A stretch of 32,396 bases of DNA from JAHFHB01 sp964393875 (GTDB taxonomy: Bacteria; Omnitrophota; Omnitrophia; Omnitrophales; Aquincolibacteriaceae): assembly GCA_964393875.1 (NCBI GenBank), contig CAYMUZ010000168.1, positions 1 through 32,396 on the forward strand. Reading direction: 5' to 3'. Position 1 is the first letter of the stretch. Every line of letters begins with the position of its first letter. Positions 1-6,779 of the stretch are shown in pieces. The translations under genes and the position numbers were made by a program. Under the pieces are notes generated by a model that had not been told where the DNA came from, made no database searches, and was given only the letters and a program-made list of their open reading frames with translations.

Positions 1-188
1 AAATGGCGGCGCAGTTTTTGGGGGTAAATCTACGATGGCAGGGCGCTTGGGATGAAGGGGGTGAGGGGGGGCGGTTGGAGAGTATTAAAGCGGGTCCATT
101 GTGGATGCGTTCAGTTGAACGGCAACTCACCCCTGAAAAAATCCGCCTTTTTGACTTTGTCCGCTCGTCCATGAACAGAGTCCTCTGA
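1..188 (+). CDS. 3' end of an unrecognised protein (5' truncated)
   Basis: The reading frame is open from the left edge of the window to a TGA at 186-188, so this is probably the C-terminal tail of a gene that starts upstream. The visible tail is about 60 residues, glycine-rich at first and then charged, ending in SMNRVL. An ATG at position 3 exists, but nothing marks it as the true start. I recognise no domain. The next gene begins one base after the stop, which suggests translational coupling and supports this being a real gene end. Confidence 0.4.
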   Translation, partial: MAAQFLGVNLRWQGAWDEGGEGGRLESIKAGPLWMRSVERQLTPEKIRLFDFVRSSMNRVL

Positions 189-189
189 G

Positions 190-759
190 TTGAATCCGCT
201 CTATTTTACAGTCGCTGAACCGGCCAGTTATTCTTCCGCGGAAATTAAAGAGATGCTTGAGTGCGGTGTGCCCAATCTCTTTCCTGGTATTGACTTTGAG
301 GCAGAGCTTACGGCTGTCTGCGGTGATCAAAATCATTTGTTCTTTATCCACGGGGAGCGCCGCGAACTTATTTGGGCGAGCGTTCTAAGCGAGTGGAGCC
401 CCGAGAGCCGCGAAAACATTTTATTGCATCTCGCTAGGGTGAATAATACCCTCAAGGATCACCGGCCGTATAGTTCGAAACCCGCGGTGTTTATTTTTAT
501 TCCCGGCGCGGTTGTGAAGGGTCCCGCAGTGCTTGCGGATTGCCCGGAGGAGTGGATTTTTTTCGACTATTTTTTCCTCAATTCCGGGAATAAGAAATCC
601 TTTGCATTGAGGAAAAAGGAGCGTGCCAACGCCCTCGATGACAGCCCAACGACAGAGCCGCCTGAAGCGGGTGACAGTTTTATTAGCCGGGGTTTGCTGG
701 CTCCGGTTGAGCTGGAGCACCTGATTGATCTTTCAATGTCACTGCGATCGATGGCTTGA
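190..759 (+). CDS. hypothetical protein, 189 aa
   Basis: This begins at a TTG one base after the preceding stop codon, so it is probably the second gene of an operon. The protein is 189 residues, soluble, with no signal peptide or membrane segment. It has a hydrophobic, aromatic core around residues 95-135 (including AVFIFIPGAV and EEWIFFDYFF) and then a polar, proline-rich linker before a helical tail. The alternating strand pattern could fit a nuclease-like alpha/beta fold, but I see no catalytic motif and do not assign a function. An antisense frame overlaps it and is treated as a shadow. Confidence 0.6.
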   Translation: MNPLYFTVAEPASYSSAEIKEMLECGVPNLFPGIDFEAELTAVCGDQNHLFFIHGERRELIWASVLSEWSPESRENILLHLARVNNTLKDHRPYSSKPAVFIFIPGAVVKGPAVLADCPEEWIFFDYFFLNSGNKKSFALRKKERANALDDSPTTEPPEAGDSFISRGLLAPVELEHLIDLSMSLRSMA

Positions 760-787
760 GCTTTCCGCAAGGTATTTTTTTTGAAGC

Positions 788-816
788 TTGCTGATAGGGT
801 GAATTTTTTTTATAAT
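788..816 (+). promoter_or_regulatory. sigma70-type promoter for the zinc-ribbon gene
   Basis: A perfect TATAAT lies at 811-816, with TTGCTG at 788-793 and exactly 17 bases between them. It sits in the 116-base gap before the next gene, about 50 bases upstream of its ribosome binding site. The -10 is strong and the -35 matches consensus at three positions. Confidence 0.65.
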
Positions 817-875
817 GACCCTTCTATTTTGTTTAGAAATGCTACGACTTTTTAGCTCTCCAAAGGGGGCTGCTC

Positions 876-1592
876 TTGAATAAGCAGGTTCAGGCCGATC
901 TTGAAGTCCTCAAACGAACACAATCCGTTGATGCGCAGCTTTATAAAATTTTAAGCGAGATTGAAGAAATTTCCCCGGAGCGTGAAAAAATTAAGCAGGA
1001 AGTCGAAAGTGAGCGGGCTCGTTTCAAGGAGCTTGAGGCGACGCTTAAGAAACGCCAGCTTGCACAGAAAGAAAAAGAAGGAGAGTTGGCGCAAAAGGAA
1101 GGCAATGTCAAAAAGATGGAAGGCCAGTTGTCGCAGGTGAAAACGAATAAGGAGTATGCGGCGCTTCAGCAGGAAATTGCGTCCTTGAAGGCGGATAACT
1201 CGCTGCTCGAAGAAGATGTTATCCGCATCATGGATGAGATTGAGGCCTGCCGTGATGAGGTGCTCAAAGAGCAGGCGCGTCTTAAGGACCGAGAGAAAGA
1301 TTTTACGGTTCGCGAGCAAGAGATCCAGAAGCGCGAGAAAGAGTGTTTGGATCAGAAACAAGAATTGTTACAGCAGAAAGAAGTAAGTATCAGCGCCCTA
1401 GCGCCGGATGTCAAAAGTCTTTATCTGCGTATCGTGGAAAAGAAAAATGGAATTGCTCTTGTGCCGGTTCGCGGCGGTATCTGCGCAGGCTGCCGGATGT
1501 TACTGAGAGCCCAAGTGATCAATGAAGTGATGCTGCAGGAAACGCTTGTGATTTGTGACAACTGCGCGCGTATTTTGTATATCGAAAATTGA
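876..1592 (+). CDS. coiled-coil zinc-ribbon protein (C4-type, DUF164/zf-RING_7 family)
   Basis: The protein is 238 residues. Residues 1-170 are a long, highly charged coiled coil rich in E, K, Q and R. The C-terminal part holds a four-cysteine zinc ribbon, CAGC followed about 21 residues later by CDNC. This matches the family of small helical-hairpin zinc-ribbon proteins found widely in bacteria and Chlamydia-type genomes; their role is thought to be nucleic-acid or complex scaffolding but is not firmly established. The TTG start is chosen because a purine-rich ribosome binding site (AAAGGGGG, about 862-869) sits just before it and the coiled coil begins at once. It has its own promoter at 788-816. 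Confidence 0.88.
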   Translation: MNKQVQADLEVLKRTQSVDAQLYKILSEIEEISPEREKIKQEVESERARFKELEATLKKRQLAQKEKEGELAQKEGNVKKMEGQLSQVKTNKEYAALQQEIASLKADNSLLEEDVIRIMDEIEACRDEVLKEQARLKDREKDFTVREQEIQKREKECLDQKQELLQQKEVSISALAPDVKSLYLRIVEKKNGIALVPVRGGICAGCRMLLRAQVINEVMLQETLVICDNCARILYIEN

Positions 1593-1793
1593 GCTTTTTC
1601 GCCGGCTTCATGCCGGTGCGGCGAATCTCGCCTCACCCCCCCCCTCGCTAGTTTCTTGATCGCGTCTTAGTTAGAGCCTTTTTCTCCCCCACTTTGCAGC
1701 CACTGGAAGAATAGCCCACATATTGTATTTTTAAATCGTCCAAGTACAACAGGATGTATCTTTTTGTCCATGAAGCACTTAAGTAAAAAATAA
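1593..1793. other. non-coding gap before the mraZ promoter
   Basis: No convincing gene is present in this stretch. A dyad, TTCGCC with GGCGAA (1598-1625, with inner GGC/GCC), follows the zinc-ribbon stop, but no T-run follows it, so it is a poor intrinsic terminator. A run of nine C residues lies at 1636-1644. I looked for RNase P RNA, which sometimes sits beside DUF164 genes, and did not find its conserved core. Confidence 0.5.
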
Positions 1794-1822
1794 TTGACAG
1801 GCGTGTTAATAAAAAATAGACT
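1794..1822 (+). promoter_or_regulatory. promoter of the mraZ (dcw) operon
   Basis: TTGACA at 1794-1799 is a perfect -35. After a 17-base spacer comes TAGACT at 1817-1822, which matches the -10 consensus at four of six bases. The predicted transcription start is near 1829, immediately upstream of the MraZ boxes, so bound MraZ would block the earliest transcribed region. Confidence 0.75.
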
Positions 1823-1835
1823 GCGCTCGATAATT

Positions 1836-1861
1836 AAGTGGTAGAAAGTGGTGTAAAGTGG
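1836..1861 (+). promoter_or_regulatory. MraZ operator: three AAGTGG direct repeats with 10-bp period
   Basis: AAGTGG occurs at 1836-1841, 1846-1851 and 1856-1861, exactly one helical turn apart. Direct TGGG- or GTGG-type repeats at this period upstream of mraZ are the known binding sites of the ring-shaped MraZ repressor. Their position just after the predicted start site and 25 bases before the mraZ start codon implies autoregulation of the whole operon. Confidence 0.85.
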
Positions 1862-1885
1862 TGGATAAGCCAATGCGAGGTAAGC

Positions 1886-2320
1886 ATGTTCTACGGTGAA
1901 TATGAGCACACACTTGATGCAAAAGATCGCGTGATCGTTCCCGCGAAGTTCCGGGAGATTTTTAAAGAAAGCTACACGGAGCGTTTCTTTATCACGCGGG
2001 GCCTCGATCAATGTCTTTTTGTGTTCACCGAAGAAGTTTGGCGCGCCCAAGAACGCAAGTTCCGCGAAATGCCGTTCACCCGGCAGGAAGCTCGAAAATT
2101 CAATCGTCTTTTTTTCTCAGGGGCGGCCGAAGTCGTTTGTGACAAACAGGGGCGTATTTTGATTCCAGGGTATCTCAAAGGGTTTGCCGACATTAAACAG
2201 GACGTCATGATTATCGGTGTTTCCGACAGGATTGAAATTTGGTCCAAGGAAAAGTGGCATGGTTTTATTGAAAATAACAAGGGTAGTTTTGAAGATCTCG
2301 CGGAGAAACTTTTGAGCTAG
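1886..2320 (+). CDS. mraZ: transcriptional regulator MraZ
   Basis: A DNA-binding repressor of the dcw cluster, 144 residues, close to the family norm. It has two AbrB-like halves, each with the DxxxR motif: D11-R15 (LDAKDRVIVP) and D86-R90 (CDKQGRILIP). The ATG at 1886 is chosen over an upstream in-frame GTG because the protein then starts MFYGEYEHTLD as in the family, a GCGAGG ribosome binding site lies five bases upstream, and the earlier start would lie inside the operator. It is the first gene of the operon and is followed after 20 bases by a STAS gene. MraZ proteins multimerise and bind the upstream direct repeats seen at 1836-1861. Confidence 0.97.
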   Translation: MFYGEYEHTLDAKDRVIVPAKFREIFKESYTERFFITRGLDQCLFVFTEEVWRAQERKFREMPFTRQEARKFNRLFFSGAAEVVCDKQGRILIPGYLKGFADIKQDVMIIGVSDRIEIWSKEKWHGFIENNKGSFEDLAEKLLS

Positions 2321-2340
2321 GCTGAAAAAAGGAGGATCCT

Positions 2341-2679
2341 ATGGCTTATCGTTCCAGAACTAAAGTGGGGGTGGACGTTCTTCGGTTTGAGGGTGATTTA
2401 AGTGTTGGGGAGATGGTCAAGATGAAAAGCCGCCTCACGCGCCTTTTAAACAAAAACCACAAAAATATGCTCTTGGATCTCAAGCAGGCGCGAAATGTCG
2501 AGCTTGCAGGCCTTGGAATTCTTGTGGATCGCCTCCGCAGTGTTCGCGCCCTCAAAGGCGATATTAAACTTTTCAATCTTCGCCCGGAAGTCCGCAATGC
2601 GTTCAACATGGTCGGAGTGGGTTCTTTGATGGAGTCTTTTGCGTCTGAAGAGGAGGCTTTGAGGAGTTTTGCCGCATAA
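2341..2679 (+). CDS. STAS-domain protein (anti-sigma factor antagonist-like)
   Basis: A 112-residue single STAS domain. The typical pattern is visible: an N-terminal strand (VDVLRFEGDLSVGE), a central LLDLKQARNVE strand, the loop-helix start AGLGILVDRLR, and a terminal FNMVGV helix. In phosphorylatable antagonists such as SpoIIAA the loop reads DSSGLG; here it reads ELAGLG, so the phosphorylated serine is replaced by alanine. It cannot therefore be switched in the usual way. A strong AGGAGG ribosome binding site precedes the ATG. The gene lies between mraZ and rsmH, an unusual place, and overlaps the rsmH start by 11 bases, which suggests co-translation. Its partner is unknown; neither an anti-sigma kinase nor an Mla-type ABC system is nearby. 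Confidence 0.88.
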   Translation: MAYRSRTKVGVDVLRFEGDLSVGEMVKMKSRLTRLLNKNHKNMLLDLKQARNVELAGLGILVDRLRSVRALKGDIKLFNLRPEVRNAFNMVGVGSLMESFASEEEALRSFAA

Positions 2680-3571
2680 GCCTGTTTTGGTTCAAGAAAC
2701 CCTTGAACTCCTTAAACTGCGACCCGCAATGACGGTGGTCGATGGAACCCTTGGCGGTGGAGGTCACTCTCTTGAAATCGTTCGACGAATTGCTCCCGGA
2801 GGCCACTTGATCGCCCTTGACAGAGACCCCGATGCATTAGAGCGGGCACAAAAAAAACTTCCAACGGACTGTCGCCTGAGCTTTGCGAATGAAAACTTCA
2901 AAGATCTACCCGGTGTTCTCCGGCAGCTTAATGTTTCATCGGTGGATGCCGTTCTCTTGGACGTAGGGTTCTCGTCCGATCAGGTTGAGGAGGCTTCGAG
3001 AGGGTTTAGTTTTGACAAGGAGGGGCCGCTGGACATGCGTTTGAATCAACAGGAAGGGATTTCAACAGCAGCGGATTTCTTGGCGGAACTTTCGGAGGGC
3101 GAGCTTGAAGCTGTTTTTCGTAACTATGGCGAAGAGAGATTTGCCCGGCGGATTGCTAGAGCCGTTTGCTGGCATCGGGATAAGAATCCGATTGAGACGA
3201 CTTTTCAGCTCGCGGAGGTGGTTGTTTCAGCCATTCCGGGAGCCCGATCGCGTGGTCCCCGTCCTTTTTTTAAAAGACATCCTGCCATGAGAGTTTTTCA
3301 AGCACTGCGGATAGCGGTGAATGATGAGTTGGGAAGTCTTCAGGAAGGCTTGGCGAATATTTGGCCGCATGTCCATTGCGGCGGGCGCCTGGGGGTGATT
3401 TCGTTTCACTCCCTCGAAGACCGTATCGTTAAGCGAAAGTTTCTCGCATGGAAAGCGGAGGGCTCTGCAGAGATCGTGACGCGTAAACCGGTTCAGCCTG
3501 CGGAAGCGGAGCTTCAGGAGAACTCCAGAGCGCGTAGTGCAAAATTCAGAGTGGCGGAAAAAAAATCATGA
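2669..3571 (+). CDS. rsmH: 16S rRNA (cytosine1402-N4)-methyltransferase
   Basis: RsmH (MraW) uses S-adenosylmethionine to methylate N4 of C1402 in the decoding centre of 16S rRNA. At 300 residues it has normal length. The SAM-binding motif VVDGTLGGGGHS is at residues 23-34, VDAVLLDVGFSSDQ follows near residues 91-104, and the C-terminal GVISFHSLEDRIVK block is near residues 248-261. The start is TTG at 2669, giving the family N-terminus MPHKPVL, with GAGGAG just upstream inside the STAS gene. The stop overlaps the next ATG as ATGA. It is the standard second dcw gene, here displaced to third by the STAS insertion. Confidence 0.97.
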   Translation: MPHKPVLVQETLELLKLRPAMTVVDGTLGGGGHSLEIVRRIAPGGHLIALDRDPDALERAQKKLPTDCRLSFANENFKDLPGVLRQLNVSSVDAVLLDVGFSSDQVEEASRGFSFDKEGPLDMRLNQQEGISTAADFLAELSEGELEAVFRNYGEERFARRIARAVCWHRDKNPIETTFQLAEVVVSAIPGARSRGPRPFFKRHPAMRVFQALRIAVNDELGSLQEGLANIWPHVHCGGRLGVISFHSLEDRIVKRKFLAWKAEGSAEIVTRKPVQPAEAELQENSRARSAKFRVAEKKS

Positions 3572-3954
3572 AAGGCAGTGGAAAAATTATTTTGGCGATA
3601 GGGCTTTTGGCCAGTTTGCTCGTGCTTTACGTGCATGCACAAATCCAGCTTTTTCGTATTTCCTATGTGCTCGATCGGTCGGCTAAAAAAGAGGTGGAAC
3701 TCTCTGAGAAGTATCGTTTTTTGAAGTACCAGCTTGATCAGATGAAGGCTCCGCGGCTTTTGGAAGAAAAACTGGGTGAGCTGCAGTTTGATTTAACCCT
3801 GCCTGCCGAGATACGAGTGATACGGTTAGAACAGCCTGTTTTCTCTGCGATACAGCTTTCGCCGGGAATCTTCAGTCCCAAGCCTTTCTCCCAGAAGTTT
3901 ACCGATTTTTTTGAGCGCTGGGTCAAAGTGGCCCAAGCCAAGACAGATACTTGA
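3568..3954 (+). CDS. ftsL: FtsL-like cell division protein
   Basis: A 128-residue bitopic protein: a short cytoplasmic N-terminus, one membrane segment at about residues 6-24 (IILAIGLLASLLVLYVHAQ), then a periplasmic coiled-coil-like stretch (residues 30-75). FtsL sequences diverge strongly, so the call rests on this topology and on location between rsmH and ftsI. FtsL partners FtsB and FtsQ to activate septal FtsWI. The gene shares an ATGA overlap with rsmH. The last 40 residues, proline-rich and then amphipathic, extend beyond a minimal FtsL. Confidence 0.72.
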   Translation: MKGSGKIILAIGLLASLLVLYVHAQIQLFRISYVLDRSAKKEVELSEKYRFLKYQLDQMKAPRLLEEKLGELQFDLTLPAEIRVIRLEQPVFSAIQLSPGIFSPKPFSQKFTDFFERWVKVAQAKTDT

Positions 3955-3958
3955 GGTG

Positions 3959-3974
3959 AAGCGCCCAGGCGCTT
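3959..3974 (+). other. small intra-operon hairpin between ftsL and ftsI
   Basis: AAGCGCC and GGCGCTT form a perfect short dyad around a two-base centre right after the ftsL stop. It lacks a T-run, so termination is unlikely. The ftsI start 24 bases later has no clear ribosome binding site, so the hairpin may affect translation or mRNA stability. This is inference. Confidence 0.35.
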
Positions 3975-3997
3975 TCCCTACCCTTTAGTACGGGCTC

Positions 3998-5755
3998 ATG
4001 GCGTCCCTTCTTTCACCCCGCCGCTTCTGGTTTTTGGGGCTTGTTGTTTGCGCATTGTTTATTCTTCTTACCTACCAATTGCTTCAGCTCTGTGTCGTGC
4101 GCCGGCCGACATTACTTCAGATCGCTGAGCGGCAGCAACAGCTTAAAATAGAAATTCCTCCCGTGCGCGGTCAGATTTTTGACCACGACGCTAAAGAGCT
4201 TGCCACCAGTCTCAAAGTTCCATCCGTCTACGCGATCCCGCGTCTTATCGGCAAAAATGAAGTAAAGGATCTCGCCGCCAGGCTCAGCAAAATTTTAAAT
4301 GTGGGCACGCCCTATCTTCTTAAACGCTTAAGCCGCGACAAAGCGTTTGTCTGGATTAAGCGGCGCGTGAGTTTTGAAGACGCTGAACACATTCGGAATA
4401 TGGAACATCCGGCGTTGGGTCTTGTGGAGGAATACAAACGTTTTTACCCTCAGGCGGATCTTGCGTCTCATGTGCTGGGCTATGTGAACGTCGATAGCCA
4501 CGGCCTCGAGGGAGTCGAAAGGGTTTTTGACCGTGAGCTGCGGGGAGAGGCGGGAAGGCGTTATACGAAGCGTGATGCTTTGGGGCGGGAAGTGCGTGCT
4601 TTTGAGATTAAGTCGGTGCCCGCCATCAACGGCAAGCGTATTTATTTGACACTGGATCAATACATGCAGTACGTGACGGAACGGGCTCTTGATCGCGCTT
4701 ATATCAAGTGGCATGCCAAGGGTGCCACGGCGGTCATGATGGAGGCATCGACAGGCCGCATTCTGGCGATTGCCAACCGGCCCACCTATGATCCCAACCG
4801 GCCGGGTGGAGCGGCGGCTGAAGCCCGCCGCAACCGCGCTGTCACGGATATGTATGAGCCGGGTTCCATCTTTAAAATCGTGGCTTTCAGCGGTGTTCTA
4901 GAAGAAAAAAAGGGGGGATTGGAAGACAAGTTTAATTGCGAAAATGGAAATTATCATTACGGCGGCGGGCGAGTGCTTCATGATGCCCATCCTTATGGAA
5001 TTCTCACCCTCCCTGAAATTTTAATCAAATCCAGCAACATTGGCACCGTGAAAGTGGCGGCGCTGCTCGAACACGAGAGTCTTTTTCACTACATTCAAGG
5101 GTTTGGGTTCACCCAACTGACAGGAATTGATCTGCCGGGCGAAGCCGCTGGTTTTATTCGCCCGCCCAGCTTATGGTCCAAAACATCCCCCTATAACATC
5201 CCGATTGGGCATGAGACGCTTGTGACCCTGCTTCAAATGACACGAGCCTTTGCTGTGATTGCCAATGGGGGCAATCTTGTCACTCCGTACGTGCTTTCCA
5301 GGATCGAAGATGAAGCGGGGGTGACCCTGCTTGAGAAAAAACCAGTGATTCGCAGCCGCGTGATCAGTGAAGAAACCGCAAAGACGATGCGCGAATTGAT
5401 GATCCGCGTGGTGACGGAAGGAACCGGAACTAACGCAAGAATCGAGGGAGTGCTTGTCGCCGGAAAAACGGGGACGGCTCAAAAAGTGCTGTCCCATGGG
5501 CGTGGGTATTCGCACGACAGCTTTATGTCTTCATTCATCGGGTTTGCGCCGGCAGATGCGCCGCGGATTGTGATGGCCGTGATGCTGGATGATCCAAAAC
5601 CGAGTTATTACGGCGGGACTGTGGCAGCGCCTGTTTTTAAGGAAGCCGTGGAAGCCGCTCTTTTTGCGCTTGGATACGTTCCACAGAACGCCAAAGTTTT
5701 TAACGGGATTTCAGCTTCGGCAGGCGCTCCAGAAAATCCAGCCACTGCGGAGTGA
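3998..5755 (+). CDS. ftsI: peptidoglycan D,D-transpeptidase FtsI (PBP2/PBP3 class B)
   Basis: A class B penicillin-binding protein that cross-links septal peptidoglycan with FtsW. It is 585 residues. One N-terminal membrane anchor covers about residues 11-31, followed by the pedestal domain beginning around IEIPPVRGQIFD, and then the transpeptidase domain. All three active-site motifs are present: SIFK with the acylated serine S290 and K293, SSN at 345-347, and KTG at 490-492 (AGKTGTAQK). No PASTA domains follow. Its 3' end overlaps the 3' end of the opposing gshB by 56 bases. MurE, MurF and MraY genes, which normally follow, are absent here. Confidence 0.95.
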   Translation: MASLLSPRRFWFLGLVVCALFILLTYQLLQLCVVRRPTLLQIAERQQQLKIEIPPVRGQIFDHDAKELATSLKVPSVYAIPRLIGKNEVKDLAARLSKILNVGTPYLLKRLSRDKAFVWIKRRVSFEDAEHIRNMEHPALGLVEEYKRFYPQADLASHVLGYVNVDSHGLEGVERVFDRELRGEAGRRYTKRDALGREVRAFEIKSVPAINGKRIYLTLDQYMQYVTERALDRAYIKWHAKGATAVMMEASTGRILAIANRPTYDPNRPGGAAAEARRNRAVTDMYEPGSIFKIVAFSGVLEEKKGGLEDKFNCENGNYHYGGGRVLHDAHPYGILTLPEILIKSSNIGTVKVAALLEHESLFHYIQGFGFTQLTGIDLPGEAAGFIRPPSLWSKTSPYNIPIGHETLVTLLQMTRAFAVIANGGNLVTPYVLSRIEDEAGVTLLEKKPVIRSRVISEETAKTMRELMIRVVTEGTGTNARIEGVLVAGKTGTAQKVLSHGRGYSHDSFMSSFIGFAPADAPRIVMAVMLDDPKPSYYGGTVAAPVFKEAVEAALFALGYVPQNAKVFNGISASAGAPENPATAE

Positions 5756-6671
5756 ATCGCTCTTTCGGATAGACGGCCTCGAGGTCGGTGAATCCTGCGG
5801 GTGATGTGACGTTTACTTCCAATAATTTCCCCCCCATCACATCCAGCCCCGCAACCGACAGTCCGAGCTTTTTCAGCCAGGGGATGATTCGTTTTACGAG
5901 GCGTATTTCTTTTGAAGTTAATGTAGCGGGGTGAGCGGTGCCGCCCAAACTCAAATTGGAGCGGAACTCGCCGGGCGGTGGACGTTTTTCAAACACCCCT
6001 AGAATGCGCCCATTTAAAATCAATACGCGCTTATCGGCACCTCTCGGTGATTTTATGAACTTTTGGACAGCAACGGGAATGCGTCCGCCGCGAGTCAGGT
6101 GCCGGATCTGAGTTTGAGCCGCAGCGCCATGACGTGAGAGCAGAAGAATGCCGCGTCCACCGCGCTCATCCAGTCGTTTGATGACCAGCGTTACGCGTTT
6201 TCTTTTTTGAAACGCCAAGATGGTTTGAGCCGAAGCGCTGACCAGTGTTTGGGGGGTAGGGCTCTGTGTGAGAATCGGTGCCCACTTTTCACTGGCATTT
6301 CTAACACCGGCAGGACTGTTGACCACAGGGACAAAACGGCTCGCACATTCCAACAGATACGTCAGATGAAGGTAGGCTTCGTCAAAAGGGGGCTCCTTTC
6401 TCAGTAAAACTAGATTAAACCGTGGCATTTCCATCGGCACTGGCGCGAGACTGTTAAATCCCTTTTGGGGCCGTGGGGAAAATCGATGAGCCTCAGCGAT
6501 GATTCGGCCGGTGTCAAAAGAAAGTCCCCGCACGTCTGTCCACCAGGTGTGGATGCCACGATGCGCCATTTCGCGCGCCAGCGCAAGGGAGTTATCCCAC
6601 ACAGGATCCAGACGGTGAATCGGATCCATCACAAACAGCACACGCTCTAAGGGTCTAAATATTTTTTTCAC
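5700..6671 (-). CDS. gshB: glutathione synthetase (ATP-grasp)
   Basis: GshB joins gamma-glutamylcysteine and glycine using ATP. The protein is 323 residues, as expected for the prokaryotic enzyme. Family landmarks are the N-terminal LFVMDPIHRLDPVWDNSLAL, the substrate region PVVNSPAGVRNASEKW, the ATP-grasp segment VIKRLDERGGRGILLL, and the C-terminal LLEVNVTSPAGFTDLE, which carries the metal-binding Glu and Asn. The start used is GTG at 6669-6671; no good ribosome binding site precedes it, and an in-frame GTG ten codons later is an alternative. The gene is divergent from gshA and tail-to-tail with ftsI, so it probably shares a control region with gshA. Confidence 0.93.
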   Translation of the reverse strand: MKKIFRPLERVLFVMDPIHRLDPVWDNSLALAREMAHRGIHTWWTDVRGLSFDTGRIIAEAHRFSPRPQKGFNSLAPVPMEMPRFNLVLLRKEPPFDEAYLHLTYLLECASRFVPVVNSPAGVRNASEKWAPILTQSPTPQTLVSASAQTILAFQKRKRVTLVIKRLDERGGRGILLLSRHGAAAQTQIRHLTRGGRIPVAVQKFIKSPRGADKRVLILNGRILGVFEKRPPPGEFRSNLSLGGTAHPATLTSKEIRLVKRIIPWLKKLGLSVAGLDVMGGKLLEVNVTSPAGFTDLEAVYPKERFTPQWLDFLERLPKLKSR

Positions 6672-6721
6672 AGGAAAATAGATTTTGTTACTTCGAGTTT
6701 GGTTACTCTAGGTTTCTTTCC

Positions 6722-6750
6722 TTGTGGAATCTTGAAGCTAAGTTTATTCT
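6722..6750 (+). promoter_or_regulatory. candidate gshA promoter
   Basis: TTGTGG (6722-6727) and TATTCT (6745-6750) are separated by 17 bases. The predicted transcription start, near 6757, is about 23 bases ahead of the TTG start at 6780. This rules against using an upstream in-frame TTG at 6699 as the gshA start. The hexamers match consensus at about four of six positions each. Confidence 0.45.
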
Positions 6751-6779
6751 ACTGTAAAAGAACCATCCGGAGGCTATTT

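Noticed and set aside
951..1361. 136-aa antisense ORF over the zinc-ribbon gene
   Set aside because: It is the complement of a coiled-coil region; its leucine/phenylalanine-rich composition is what antisense of E/K-rich codons gives.
1598..1625. terminator after the zinc-ribbon gene
   Set aside because: The dyad is present but is followed by C-rich sequence, not a T-run.
1593..1793. possible RNase P RNA next to the DUF164 gene
   Set aside because: The conserved core elements of RNase P RNA are absent and the stretch is too short.
1667..2050. 127-aa minus-strand ORF spanning the mraZ promoter
   Set aside because: It covers the promoter, the operator and the start of mraZ, and has no ribosome binding site or recognisable domain.
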